DNA of 64,000 nt from contig JAOTON010000333.1 of NCBI GenBank assembly GCA_034440635.1, forward strand, positions 806,001 to 870,000. Reading direction: 5' to 3'. Under the pieces are notes generated by a model, which searched no databases, was not told where the DNA came from, and saw nothing but the letters and a program-made list of their open reading frames with translations. Shown one piece after another: positions 37,618-50,325 of the stretch (positions within the stretch are counted from its first letter, which is position 1; each line of letters starts with the position of its first letter). The DNA comes from Lepas anatifera (lineage: Eukaryota; Arthropoda; Thecostraca; Lepadidae). The translations under genes and the position numbers were made by a program.

Positions 37618-38639
37618 TTAACCCGCGCCCCACCGGTGGTCCGGCGCCACCTTCGCCCCACCGGGGGTCATCGATGCCCCTACTACAACTCCGAAAATAT
37701 GAGGGTTAGCGCAAATCTGCAAAGTGCATTAGAAAGCTCACGTAAATTCAGTAAGAAATAACTTCCCATGTTTAAGAGCTCAGGTCAATGGTTTGACCTC
37801 CAGAGGTCATGTTAGGTCACGATAGGCTATTTTCACTCAAATATGCAATGCCTAAGAAAACTGGGCATAACTCTTATGCCATTAGAACTACTGAAGTCGG
37901 ATAAACTACATTAGATAGAAAAATGGCAGAGCTTTCTCCGTTATTTGGAACGTAATGACCTCCCACCAGTCGTTTGACCTCCAGTGGTCACCAAAGGGTC
38001 ATATGGCCTGAGGTCATCAAAGGTCAGAAAGTGACCTTGCCGTATATCAAATGAACGCTAGTGATGAGAAATACGCGATGGTGTTTGTTTCGACGCTCTA
38101 GCTTAATTAGGCCAAAATTTATTGCCAAAATACTGTTTTTGACCCCTAGTGACCTTGGATGACCTTGGAGAGGTCAAAGGGAAAATAGGACCCCTGGGAT
38201 CCGTAAAAGGGTGCCTAAAAATACTTTTCTGAGCAAGCCGAGTATTTGCAATCGTTTTTGTGGCTTTTAAATCATAAGACAGCTTTTTCTTATGCTTTTC
38301 AATGGGAGAGGTCACCTCGTGACCTGACTTTGGGTCACGAAATCGAAAAATCCCGGATATACACCTTGTAGACACTGACGGGGCCATAAACTGTAGGAAG
38401 TTTCAAATCGATCGAAAGAGAAACGTAGCTCTTATAGTGCTCAAAAGTTAAAGTGAGGTGACCTTGGTTGACCTCACCTGGTGACCTGACCTTGGGTGAC
38501 CCGGGGTAAAAAAATTTCAGGGATAGTGTAAAAGTGATGGGGTGAGAGATAGAGCCCTTAACCGCGTTCCTGCGTTTCGTCGTTTTTTCTGCTATCCCGA
38601 AAAAACCTTAGGGGGCCATCAATGTGGGGAGAGGGTTAA
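37618..38639 (+). mobile_element. TTAA-ended MITE, family X, copy 1
   Basis: Starts TTAACCCGCGCCCCACCGG and ends in GGGGAGAGGGTTAA. The two ends carry similar GCCCC(A/T)...ATCGATG blocks in inverse orientation. The interior is full of GACCTCCAGAGGTCA-type words. The copy at 50326-52509 is the same element reversed, 1,024-1,028 bp once its nested insert is removed, against 1,022 bp here. Confidence 0.8.
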
Positions 38640-41500
38640 ATGACATGCACATATGTCGTAGGTAATAAGCAGGGCGACCCAACGGGGGGAGGTAAGGAAA
38701 CAACCCTCTCCTTCACTCCAGAAAAGTGGTGGGGAGCTAGCAACTTCCTACATGTGGCAGCTCATTGTCAAATTAATTCCTGCAACGTATTTGTGTACGG
38801 TAACCTATACAATTTCAGAATTCGAAGAGGAAAACAACTCCCACTGAGAGTGCCAGGTGGCTCTAGCTGCGCTCATACACACACGGCAACCCCCTTCCCT
38901 CCCTCTGATCGAGTGCGCACTCACAGCGCTGAGTACCATTGCCTGTTGAAATGTCCCTTCCCGCCTCTTCCCCAATGCAAATATAAGCCGCCTCATAAGA
39001 AGACTCAGAGCTCCATCCTCTCAATACATTCGGTTCTTACGAAAACCCTCCTCATGCTCCAAACATCGTCCCCAGGCCCAAGTATCTCCCCCGGATTGCA
39101 AGTCTTTGATCCGCTTGGACGCTGCGCCTACACACAACGAGAAAATTTGTAGCATTTTGAGGCATTTGGTAGGTGATCATTGGTCAACACTGCACAGCTG
39201 CAGATGAAATAAGCAACATAAGCCAAGCACGGCCTACAGCTGAAGCGGCTTCCGCTGGAGTGCCTCATTCGGCTGCAGCAGTCAGACTGCTTTGAGACGA
39301 GCACATTTGACTTCGCAGGAAGTGACGCCATAGGACCCCTTACACAAGAGTCAGATCCTCTCACTAGCGTCAAGCGACTCCCTTGATGGCGCAAACTAGC
39401 TCTTTTGGGAGTGTCAGGTCTGGTTAAGTGTGCCAAGTGGCGTCGCCGAGGGTGCCAACTAACTTTACTTAGAGAGGTAGGCTTTTCTTTTTTCAGGTAG
39501 GTTTTATTTTTTGGATTATACAACTATTTTAGGATCTAAGCTGACTCTATCAAGAGAGTCAATATCTTTCAGTTGCGTCATGTGAGTCTTTTTAGGGTGT
39601 AAAATGAGAGCTGTGGAGAACCAGACGATTCAACTGAGGGTATCCAATGCGCCTGAACACAAAAAAACATTGGTGTGCAATACCCATAAACAACTGGCCA
39701 GGCCAGGACACTATTTCATGGACACCGACGTCACGTTTTGGATACACAACTTTCCCACTGGGGTCGATTCCCGAAGCTGGGGTTACTGCCGCCGCGTCAT
39801 AGTGCCATGGAGACATTGGGTGCCGTGAATCTCCCTCAGGGCACCTCAACTCTTCGTGTCACTGCACTCCCCTCCACCTCACAGTCGCAGCGCAAAAAAA
39901 AACTCCATGACAGACTTTGTGGATGGAGATGGCCGGATACGATTGGAGCTAGAACACCATCCAGCATTGTGAGATATCTGAACTTTCGTTTGTGTTTGTG
40001 TTAGGACACTTCAATATTTAAAACATTTGTATTCAAGATCTTGAGGGCCCTGTCTTCGATTTATCGTTGGAGAATGTTGGTGTTATTAGGTGCTGTATGA
40101 AATTATCCGACTCCTACCAGTGACCATATGACAAACATAATGCAACCGCAACTTTTCATATTGGTGGTAACTGCTTTGGAGAGACGGGGCTAGTTGTAGC
40201 CAGGGACAAGTTGAAACACTCGGGATAACTCCGCTGTTTCTGCAGACAGCGCTGTAATTGCAATTGTGCATGGGCGCAATCACTGTTCTCCTTTCGGCCG
40301 GAAATCGTCGTGATGGTGGGCTGGTAGTGGCCTGAAGCCAGAAAGACACATTTTTATACCAAAAGTAGTGTTATGTCCGTCCAAAAATGTTCGATTACTC
40401 CGCAGCTATAAGAGATAACGATTACCCCTACTGCATGAGCAGGCTGCACATATTGACGCCTTATTTGTGGGGAAAACTGGGAGAATCGATCGTTTAGTTT
40501 TTTCGGCAGCCTGCTCCGACGTGACGGATCGGTCTTAGGGTAAGTTGGTTAAGCCACCCTGCACCCTGGAGAAAAATAAATGGTGTATCTCAACTCGCCT
40601 CGAGAATGCAACAGTTACCATGCAACATTAGATACGTTTCTAGCAGACATCTGGGAGAACATTGGATTCCAAGTCATGTGTATCGTGTGTGGTTCAACTG
40701 TCTTTGCTTGGCTTTCTGTGCCGCAGAAATGGCAGTGATTAGGACTGCACAGTTTCTGGTAGTTCAGGTACTATTTTCTAAGAAGATGAACAACCGCGAC
40801 ACATTCTTGTTCCCGGGTCAACTTACCCCGGCACGGGGTGTCTCTTTGTCACACATCTTACATCATGAAAAATAGCTCCCATACAATACAGACTCGCACT
40901 TGTAGCCAAAAAGGTTTCCAGAAATGGCAGACAAAGTGATTACCTGCAACCATCTATGAGATATGCGTCCTCAATCTGAATCATGCTGAATTAGTCTTGG
41001 TCTCCCCACTACTCTAACCAAGCACCGGTCACCAGAGACCATAATTGGATATTCTATAGGACTTTGAATTCTTGAGGAGCGGGAAGATCAGAGCATGGGA
41101 AGAGGAGAGCATGGGAACAGAATATCTTCCAAGAAAATTTTCCCGGACGGACCCAACGAGTATGGCAGGTCCTCCTCCCCGCCCCATCTGCCGATCCAAT
41201 CTGGGCGCCCCGTGAAATGTCCCCGGCACCCACCTGAAATGTCGTTTTCCAGGACGTTACCCCCTCCCTTCACCGCCACGTTGCAAGCACCAGAACCCCG
41301 GCGATAGGATTTGGCGCCCCCAACCCCTTAACAGGTTGTGTAATTCAAAAGTGACGCTTCTCTAGTCTGAGTAGCATGCCCTGCTTCCTCCCTCCATCGG
41401 AAATCCTCAATTCGTCTATGTACCAACTCCTGAGTCATCATGGTGCCAAAATTTTGTTGAATCTTATAACTAGAAATCTTTTGCGCTTCGTCTCACGCAG
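38640..41500. other. No gene recognised; one 170-codon open frame and repeat debris
   Basis: An open frame at 38640-39152 (+) starts next to the MITE edge. Its product is rich in Ser, Pro and His and resembles nothing I know, so I treat it as chance. At 39340-39602 there is GAGTC-rich sequence related to 35131-35440. The rest looks unique. Confidence 0.4.
41080..41335 (-). repeat. Dispersed GGCGCC-type repeat, copy 1
   Basis: Read in reverse: GGGGGCGCCAAATCC, then ACATTTCAGGTGGGTGCC and ACATTTCACGGGGCGCCC, the same style as 58500-58725 (CAACCTTTCAGGGGCGCC, CCATTTCAGGTGGCGCC) and 59565-59770. Ends not defined. Confidence 0.5.
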
Positions 41501-41519
41501 GGGTGGAAAGACTCACCAA

Positions 41520-41690
41520 CTCACCAACCAGGGATAGCGACAGAACCTGAACATTGAAACCATGATGTCCGACAGAATTCAGACCTATTCAGAGACTCTG
41601 CCGGGACATGAGCCCGGGACCGGTGACTTAGGAGACTTTGAGGCTATCCACTAAGCCACCAATCCTCCGGAAATAACACAAATAAAGCTC
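41520..41690 (-). mobile_element. tRNA-derived SINE, reversed
   Basis: Read in reverse: GGTGGCTTAGTGGATAGCCTC (A-box), GGTCCCGGGCTCATGTCCCG (B-box region), then GCAGAGTCTCTGAATAGGTC, matching the reversed copy at 55651-55832. Confidence 0.65.
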
Positions 41691-41929
41691 TGTGGCTAGA
41701 AGGCATTTGAATGGACACCGATTGTATATTTAGTAATTCCGGCCTTCCCTGGCAAGCCAACCTTCCACATGCCATGCGACAGTCAAAAGTTGCCGCATGC
41801 ATGGACGATGACAGCTTTTATAATAAACACCCGCAGCTCAAGACAACTGGTACCTCACTTCTCTTGTCGATGCGTTGACTCATTAATTGGTTATTAATTA
41901 TCAAAATGTAACACAGCGCGCGAGATTTG

Positions 41930-42010
41930 CCAAGTGCTGGTAGATCAGTTGGTGGATCATTAGACTAAAAAAATAGATGGTTTTAGGTTCGATTCGCGGG
42001 CGGGCCACAC
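41930..42010 (+). mobile_element. tRNA-like fragment
   Basis: GTAGATCAGTTGGTGGATC (A-box) and AGGTTCGATTCGCGGGCGGG (B-box) are spaced nearly as in a tRNA, but the anticodon arm is an A-run and the acceptor stem does not pair convincingly. More likely a tRNA-derived repeat than a functional tRNA. Confidence 0.4.
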
Positions 42011-42053
42011 CTTCATTTTCCGTCATTGACGTTTTTCAGGGTTTGTGGCAGCC

Positions 42054-43273
42054 TTAACCCTATTTCCGTCAGGCTCCCGGCTACCCCTATTTCCGGCAGG
42101 GGGCAATATCGGCCCCTAAGATCTCGTAATCTAACCGGCCGATTTTGAAAATTCAAGTGCTATAGATTCCCCTGACGCTAAACTTTATTTTGAAAAAAGA
42201 AAATTTCAAAATTTTGATTTTTAAGGGAAAGTCGTGCAAAATATACAATTTTTGTGTATTTTTTAGATTTTCCATAACCCTTGTCTCTGTTGTACGATTT
42301 TCACAAAACTAGTTCAGATTTACAAATAATTGACCCAAAATTTTCTATACTCGAGTTACGCAAAAATTCGAATTCAATGGCAGTTCAGGACCAGGACTAT
42401 GAGGGAAATATATACAACCTAAAAAGTTTTTGTTACGCGGATTAGAAGCCGTGATATACTGTGGCATCTTTGACACATAAATAAATGAGAAAAAGTGAAA
42501 ACTCATCAGGGGCGGATGCGTAAGGTAAAACAGTGGGGTAAAATACATACCAACAATATGCGAGTGGTATGCATGAGTATATTAGTCCCTCGACTAGTTG
42601 AAATTTATTTCTGATAATTTTACCCTCCCATGGCAGCTCTGGGAAAGGGGGTGACATAGGCGGATCAAGGACTCTCGTCGTGGGGGGGCGGGTGGGGGTG
42701 ATTGGAAACACATTTTTAATATACAACGATATTGAGTCGCGGCGGTGATACTGGCTGGGAATATGCATTTTGAAAATGTGTAGTGACTGGACACGCCTCT
42801 GGTAATCTAGAATTTGGTTATAACTATTTTGAATTTTCATATACCCAATTGTATTCGCCTGGCACGGCTGTAAGCAGTCTTCTCACTTACTAACGTTTAG
42901 TCCTTCTTGATAACATTACCCCCATTTTGAACTGCTGTAACCGCCCCTGATGAATACAAATAGTGACAATTGTGAATGCACTATCATCTCACATAAAAAA
43001 TGATATAATAAAACCATATAACTGGTATCAGGATCAGCAGAGACGGCTTCCTTTTACAAAGAACCCATCGCATACGATAATACTTGGTTTGTGGATAGAA
43101 CCTCCCCAAAACCCAGCCATAGCTCGCCCCTGGTAAATATATAATATTGACAATTTCAGAAAACCTGCCTGTACTAGTTTTGGAAAAGTCGGAAGTTTCA
43201 AGTTCTATCGAAGCCGTTTCGAGATATTCTTGAAACCATGGGGGCAATATTAGCCCCTCCGAAATAGGGTTAA
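42054..43273 (+). mobile_element. TTAA-ended MITE, family Y, copy 1
   Basis: TTAACCCTATTTCCGTCAGG at the left and the reverse of TTAACCCTATTTCGGAGGGG at the right. The interior is shared with 45076-46238 (reversed), 51077-52236 (same orientation) and, at lower identity, 52801-54144. 1,220 bp. TTAA followed by CCC is the typical piggyBac-type tip. No protein-coding frame. Confidence 0.85.
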
Positions 43274-43672
43274 AAGGTGGCAGAACTATGCATATGTGTG
43301 ACTTTCAGTAAGCCAAATTGCGAATTCAAACATATCATTGCCTGGTTCTTTTGTATATTTTGTGGAAAAGTAAAAGCCTATGTCGCCTCTTTGTGCTTAG
43401 TGTATGAACCAGTGATTGTACCTCACGTTGTGAATGGTTTAATGGATTTTATTGCTCTTAGGGCTTGTACCTGTTTTATAGTTTTTCTATTCTTCTGTTT
43501 TGAGTCTGTGCCTCTTTGGGCATCTCTCTTCAGGTTCTGTAAAGTCTATACTTTAAAGGTGTACATAATGTTGAATTTTTTATATCTTGTACTTTGTTTT
43601 TTATTGGTGTCATCCCGTTGGCAATAATGACGATAAATAAATAATTAAAATAAATAAATGAATTTAAATACC
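43274..43672 (+). mobile_element. Possible 3' end of a truncated LINE
   Basis: Begins right after the TTAA of the preceding MITE, is T-rich, and ends ATCCCGTTGGCAATAATGACG then ATAAATAAATAATTAAAATAAATAAATG, like the (ATAAA)n tail of a non-LTR element. A 116-codon open frame with many hydrophobic residues fills it but has no recognisable domain. Called on the tail only. Confidence 0.35.
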
Positions 43673-45075
43673 ATTTGTCGCATTATGTCAGTAATTGGCT
43701 ACATTTAAAAGTTAAAGCGACAGCTTTCGGTGTTAGACATTTAGCTGGCGACAGGTTTGACGATTTTTCCTCACCTGGTCTCACGCTCACCGAACGTACG
43801 GTGTTTAACCCCAAATCAACGGTATGCACTCGAACATACCTATCCACATCTTTTCCCGCCATCACAGGGTTTCAGCTTGGGTAATCACGTACATTTGCAT
43901 ATCTGCCGCATCACTGGTCTCCGTCTCAGCTCGTCAGCGGAGCAGCTGACTGTGGCCGCTGTTTAAGCAACAGACCCGTCGCTTCCGACGCCAGTGACGA
44001 CCCTATCCATTAGTCACGGCGTTCTGCCGATGGGGACTGCTGGCGACAGCAGTACACCGGCCCTCCACCCCACTGAGGCGGCGAAAGGTAACTCCCCACC
44101 CCGAGCTGGCACGCGAGGGGCGCACAGGCATGCCAAGCCTTCGACGACAGGGGCGTGTTGCTACTACAGACACGTGCTTGGGATTACGCAACGGCGCTTC
44201 GTGTTCGTTTATGTTCCTGTCAAGATGGTAGGTGCTTAAGTGTATTAATGGTGACAAGACGCTTCACTGATTTGTCTCTGGCTTGTCAAGAATTTTTTTC
44301 AAGTACTATCCTTGGCTCAATATGTAGATATCCATGACGCTATGTGAGTACATAGTTTGTTACATGGTATGCTAGTTTACGGCGTGTTAGAGACGCAGTT
44401 CAAAATTACTTCCGCGAAGGGCAACTAGTGCTAGGACAGGTATTAATTAGTAAACGGTCAGATCAGCGATTGAAAAATTCTTCTGGTCCGATTCCGAATT
44501 CCTCCAACAGATTCTGTTTGCCTTCGGATATATAACTCCGCACTTTTTCACGTGAGGTATAAGCTGCATTAAAAGCTAGTTTTCCAGCCTTGCTACATTC
44601 AGCGACCTAGCCAGGGGAAAGAATTCTTCGTAGAACCACTTTAGCTCAGACTCCACAGGACCGGATGTTTTCAAGGCACGGGCCGGTAAAAGACACCAAA
44701 TTTGACTGGCCCACGCTTGTTAGTTCAGCCCAGTGCGTGGTGTTTTTATCCGACCTTCGATGCCAAGTGAAATATTTGTACACACACACACGTCTATCAG
44801 CTTGACACACGCAGTCTGGCGTCAACGCGCAGTGGATGGGAAGGGGGTCCTAAAGTACCCCCTAAGATCTAAAACAAATCAAGAGTGTTAGAAAAACGTT
44901 TGCTTTGGGGTGCGCTCGGACGATGCCGAAATACATTATAGCCAAGCTTTATTTGACTTGGTCAATATCTTCAAGGTCAAAAGAGGTCATAAGTTTCAAA
45001 TCTGGGCCCCGCTGGAGACCTATTGGGAAATGCCGTGATTATGCGGAAGAAAGCCGGGAATACATTGAAAGCGAA
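43673..45075. other. No recognisable feature; segment between inverted family Y copies
   Basis: Mixed-composition unique sequence with only short open frames. It is bounded by Y1 (with a short LINE-like tail) and the oppositely oriented Y2. Confidence 0.45.
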
Positions 45076-46238
45076 TTAACCCTATTTCCGGCAGGGGGTT
45101 AATATTGCCCCCTTCAGGTTTTTCAGAATATCTCGAAACGGCTTGCGATAGAACTTTGAAACTTCCTGACTTTTCTAAAACTAGTACAGGCGGTTTTCTG
45201 AAATTTTCAATATTATATATTTACCAGGGGCGGGCTATGGCTGGGTTTTTGGGGAGGTTCTATCCACAAACCAAGTATTATCGTATGCGATGGGTTCTTT
45301 GTAAAAGGAAGCCGTCTCTGCTGATCCTGATACCGTTATATGGTTTTATTATATCATTTTTATGTGAGATGATAGTGCATTCCAATTATCACTATTTGTA
45401 TTCATCAGGGGCGGTTACAGCTGTTGAAAATGGGAAATGTTATCAAGAAGGACTAAACGTTAGTAAGTGAAGGCTGCTTACAGCCGTGCCAGGGCGAATA
45501 CAATTGGGCATATGAAAATTCAAAATAGTTATAACCCAATTCTAGATTACCAGAGGCGTGTCCAGTCACTACACATTTTCAAATGCATATTCCCAGCCAG
45601 TATCACCGCCGCGACTCAATATCGTTGTATATTGAAAATGTGTTTCCAATCCCCCACCCCCGCCCCTACGACGAGTCCTTGATCCGCCTATGTACCCCCT
45701 TTCCCGAGCTGCCATGGGAGGGTAAAATTATCGAAATAAATTTCAACTAGTCGAGGGACTAATATACTCATGCACCACTCGCTATTGTTGGTTGTATTTC
45801 CACTGTTTTACCTTCTGCTCCGCCCTGATGGTTTTTCCTTTTTTATTTATTTATGTGTCAAGATGCCAAGAGTATATCACGGCTTCTAATCCGCGTAACA
45901 AAACTTTTAGGTTGTATATTTTCTTAGTCCTGGTCCTGGAACTGCCATTGAATTTCGAATTTTGGTAACTCAAGTTATGAAAATTTTGGGTCAATTATTT
46001 GTAAATCTGAACTAGTTTTGTGAAAATCGTCACAGAGACGGGTTATGGAAAATCTAAAAATACACAAAAGTGTTTTTTGCGACCTTTCCTTAAATCAAAT
46101 TTTGAAATTTTCTTTTCAACTAAGTTTGCTTCGGGTCTTGCACTTTGAATTTTCAAATCGGCCGGTTGATTACGAGATCTTGGGTGGGCCGATATTGCCC
46201 TGCCGGAAATAGGGGTGCGGGGCCTCGGAAATGGTTAA
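45076..46238 (-). mobile_element. TTAA-ended MITE, family Y, copy 2 (reversed)
   Basis: TTAACCCTATTTCCGGCAGG at its left edge corresponds to the right end of Y1, and GGAAATGGTTAA closes it. The body aligns with Y1 in reverse (AATATCTCGAAACGGCTTGC, ACCAAGTATTATCGTATGCG, GAGGGACTAATATACTCATG). Confidence 0.85.
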
Positions 46239-46429
46239 GGCTACAGGGGAAAGGTTGGTTAATAAATGTGCACAGAACGCAGGGAATCAAAACTTCAAGC
46301 ACAGTTTTCTCTGAAAATTCGAGGTCAAAGTCTTCAATGTTACTTACTTATGGCGTAACACTATGGCATATTCCCAATAATGTACAATATAATTGACGCT
46401 ATATCAGCCTTTGGACGAGAAGTGAGGGT

Positions 46430-47540
46430 ATTGCCTTCAAAAAAGAGCTCTGAACTTGGTCTGTGACCTTGAACTTGACCTTTGACTTTGATCTTGTCAT
46501 TGAGTAGTCTTAACTATGAATTCATAGCACAACATACGTCATACTGAATACTGCTACCTGACCAGAACACTGGGGTCAACGACATTGACCTGCGACCTTT
46601 GCCATTGATTTTTACCTTCATGTGGAATGTTCTTGACATATAATCCAGATTATATGACGTTATTTAGTTAAAAAAAATCATTACAACCCTGAAGCCATAA
46701 GACCTAGAACAAAACTAATAACATAAATTTGTTGGCTTAAACCTAAGGCCTCAAATGATATGCGGCATGGCCTTTTATGCTTACATTATAACCTTGATCA
46801 TAGGTAAAAGTCAACCTAGTCAAATAAAAGTCTTCAAATGTCATTTTGCATGTAATTTAAACCCTTGGGTCATGCTTCTTTATAGACACAAACTTATTCG
46901 AAAGCTGTGACCTTTAGTGGTTTGGTGTTGACCTAAACTCAGCATTGATGGAAGCCAGCAATTTTTCGTTTCAAGAGTTTTAAAGGGTTTTTAGAAACTT
47001 GATCTAACTATTCCAGGAGCCGAGTTATATCCTGCTTTGGTCAGCCTCGTTTTAGAAGAAAGGAATCACCTTACATGGGCTTAGAAATGACGTCATAACT
47101 TGTTGGCCTGTCCTGACCTGCTGTCAATTTTTTATCATAAGGTGTCAAATTAATCACCATAGAGGCCTACAAGGCGACGCACGACCCACTAAAATCGGCT
47201 CGGATTTTTTTAAGAATAGAGCTGGTTCGAACGGAACACAGGCATAAGGGTCATTAAAGATCCAAAATGGCACCATTGTCATTTATGACAGCCCAAAGAC
47301 TGCTCTAGTGCCACTTATATTGTACACTATAGGGAATATGTCGCATTTTTATGCCATAGGTCATTGCCCTTGAATGACCTTGACCTCAAAATATAAGAGA
47401 ACATTGTTTGGGACTCTTACCTTAGCCCGCTTTTGGTGTATTCCTGTTTTTTCGCATTATCACGGCATTCCCCAGCATGTCTACACAGCTTGACCCCGAT
47501 TGGAACTTTACGACCTGATTTGACCTTGAAAATATTTAAC
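46430..47540 (+). repeat. GACCTT-rich diverged repeat, copy 2
   Basis: Dense TGACCTTGA/TGACCT words (for example GTGACCTTGAACTTGACCTT near 46463) and the ordered block shared with 36720-37215. No clear terminal repeats. Confidence 0.5.
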
Positions 47541-47697
47541 TATGTCAATGAAACTTTGTCATAAGGTAAATCACCATCGCCCCAACACAACCCCCTAACA
47601 GGCGTCTTTCTAACCTTCTTGGTTTGGAAGATCTCAGTGGGCCATTTAGGACTCCCTGCACTGCGCGTTGACGCCAGACCCCTCTCCACTGCGCGTA

Positions 47698-48412
47698 TTA
47701 ACACCCGCCCCAGTGGGCCTCCGAGCCACCTTCGCCAAGGTGGGGACGGGGGGTGTTCAAACACGCCCACCTTCGAACTCGGCTCCTATACGGGAAAGCA
47801 AAAAACGCGAACGCTGGTGGATAACCCATGCAAATCCATGAAGAAATTACATTGGTCACTTTTTGACTCAGGCCAAAATTGAAGTCCTGACAGGTCAAAG
47901 AAGGCAGCATAGGGGAGGAGTTTTGGGGGCCTTAATATCTGACAGAGTTGAGTTGGAATCATTTTTAGGCACCATTCGCTTTCTCTCGTTATGGGGAATC
48001 GATTTATGTATAATCTAACTATGGTAGGTCAAAACACAAAAATGACCTGACTTGAGGTCAGGTCAAAGTCTCTATTTGATCTAGCATAGTCAATATGCAC
48101 ATCAATCGACTCGCAATAACAATCTAAACGTAATGATACCAGAATTTAAAAAAATTATTGTCATTTCCTGCATCATTATTGACCCAAGTCTGAAAATCTG
48201 CATAAGTATCCCAGATGACCTCTCAGAGGTCACAGGTAAAAAATTGCAACACGAACCTAGAAAGGGGCCCAGTATACTAAGACTTGGATAATATATTCTT
48301 AGCTGTAACTACACAAATACAGCTCAATTCCCGTGCTACCCAAATTTTCGTGCCGCCGAAAAAAACTCGAGGGGGTGTTCAAAGACCATCACCCCACCGG
48401 GGCGAGGGTTAA
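47698..48412 (+). mobile_element. TTAA-ended MITE, family F, copy 2
   Basis: TTAACACCCGCCCCAGTGGG at left; CCCCACCGGGGCGAGGGTTAA in reverse at right. This 715-bp copy is the intact reference for the family and shows the CCAGATGACCTCTCAGAGGTCAC segment from which the microsatellite in copy 1 expanded. Confidence 0.8.
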
Positions 48413-50325
48413 ACTTTAGTTTTGCCTCCCCCTGAGCCTTCGCCAGTCCGAAGTCGACCCCACTAGCAAAAATCCCTTTTGACAGCCGCGATGAGATCCA
48501 ATAAAAAGCATACGCCCAATATGCGAAAGCATTTCAAGCGTTTTCTGGAACAGCAAACCACAGGCGCAGCATGGCGGTGTAGTCTGAGCTGCTGGTGGTG
48601 CATGCTCCGCGGCACAGTACAGCTTGCAGTCCACGAGGTGTCCAGGCCACTGCAGTGCAGTCCAGTGCAGTATAGTCCACTGTTCTAAGCTAAACTGAAA
48701 AACTGACATTGTTCTCTTTAGTACTGGGAGTAGACCGATTGCGTCTTCGCTATGGCACAGCACACCATATTACCAAATTTAGGTCGCACCAGAGCAGCAG
48801 CTTATCACGTGAAACCTGATAACAGCTGGGCCTGTAGCGCCGTCAAAAAGTCCCTTTGCCTCTTAAATCACTTTTGAATAAGTAGGAAATACATTATACA
48901 GGGTGTTCACCTGTTCCGCTTGCCACACTTTTCATGTTTTCTATACCCACCTACTATTGTCAATCTTGGTGAGCAAATACCTTGGGTTTTCCGTATCCGC
49001 ACATGACCGAGTATCACTGGTCATCAAGAATCCAAGTAGGTATTATGTGCACACAGCGTCTGGGATTAGAGCAGGATGATAGAGTCAAACAAGGTCGCGA
49101 CTCGATGTCTCACCTCACCTGCCAACCAGCGAGGATAATCCTCCAGGTTTGATGAAAAAATCGCACAGAACTGCAGGGTAGTTTTGGAGTAGACAGATGA
49201 GATAGTAGACGAAGCTGAGACAGCTGAGATAGCCGTTATCAAACAGCTGGTCAGAGACGAAGCTCTTAAACAGGAGTCTGCAGACGCACGTCACTGCCGT
49301 CTAAAATAGAAAAAAATTCCAGCTGGGATTATAAGTTTCACTTGCTGAAAGGGTCTGTATCACACTAGCCAAATCCTGAAAAATGACCACGTGCCGCTGA
49401 ACCTAAGCCAAGCCAGTTATTTGTTAATAAGTCCTGCGAAGACTCGAAGTTCGTGACTTCAGATGACAGGGAATGTGCTTCACGTCTCCTATGATAAAAT
49501 CGTCAAATCATGACTGAACAAGGAACTCAAGGTCGCCCCGTCTTCATTGCGAGATGATTAAAAATCTTCAACAACACTTGCCTCGGAAGAACAAGTTGTT
49601 ATCCCATTAGCTCCTGTTGTGATGGAACGTGATAACTTATATCACTAAACACTCAATGAAGCACTCGAAGATGCATGACGCCGGACGAGGAAATTGTTAA
49701 CAAACGCAACGATTTCGGTCAGTTATTCCAACCACCCACTAAAATGAGCCGACCGTCGTTCGGGGAAGGCCTTCGGCGGCGGGGTTGTTAGTGCGAAGTG
49801 TTCCGAGAGCTGACCCCTGATTCAGTTGACCTTGCCGTGCCCCCTGACTCTGGCTGGCGGCCGCAGGTCCCGGCCCGTGCCGCTGGCTCGGTTAAACACC
49901 CGTCCGCCGACAGGCGCCTCCTTCAGTGAAAGCTGACACATCTACTGGGTATTCAATGTCCTTGACGACCTTTTCACGGACCCAACCGGCCTCAATTTCC
50001 CCTCTTTCCTTCTCTTCAGAGTCTAATGGATAGCTGCTTTACCTCAGCCTGTGGGATGCATGTGTTCGGGATCAGCAATCCATCCAGTGATGCATAACTT
50101 CTGGAATATCCCTACGGCTGCTACGAAAGTCTTATTTACAGCGTCATAAGTCATGGGCCCTTGGATTGACCCATTGCACTGAAGGGACGAGACCCCTTTC
50201 TGGAGCATAGGAAATAATACTTTGATGTAAAATAATAAAATGAAGTTATTCAATTCCCACTTCACGATTTCCTTTCTTCTCCAAAACACACATATCATCA
50301 CTTGTATCTTAGAATGTTAGCAGAC
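48413..50325. other. No recognisable feature
   Basis: About 1.9 kb of mixed composition with short open frames. CCACTGCAGTGCAGTCCAGTGCAG near 48650 is a small imperfect tandem repeat. No gene recognised. Confidence 0.45.

Noticed and set aside
38640..39152. 170-codon + strand open frame next to a MITE
   Set aside because: No recognisable domain, unusual Ser/Pro/His/Thr composition, begins at the MITE edge; could be chance. Expression data would change this.
41930..42010. Possible tRNA gene
   Set aside because: The anticodon arm is an A-run that cannot pair; only A- and B-box similarity remains.
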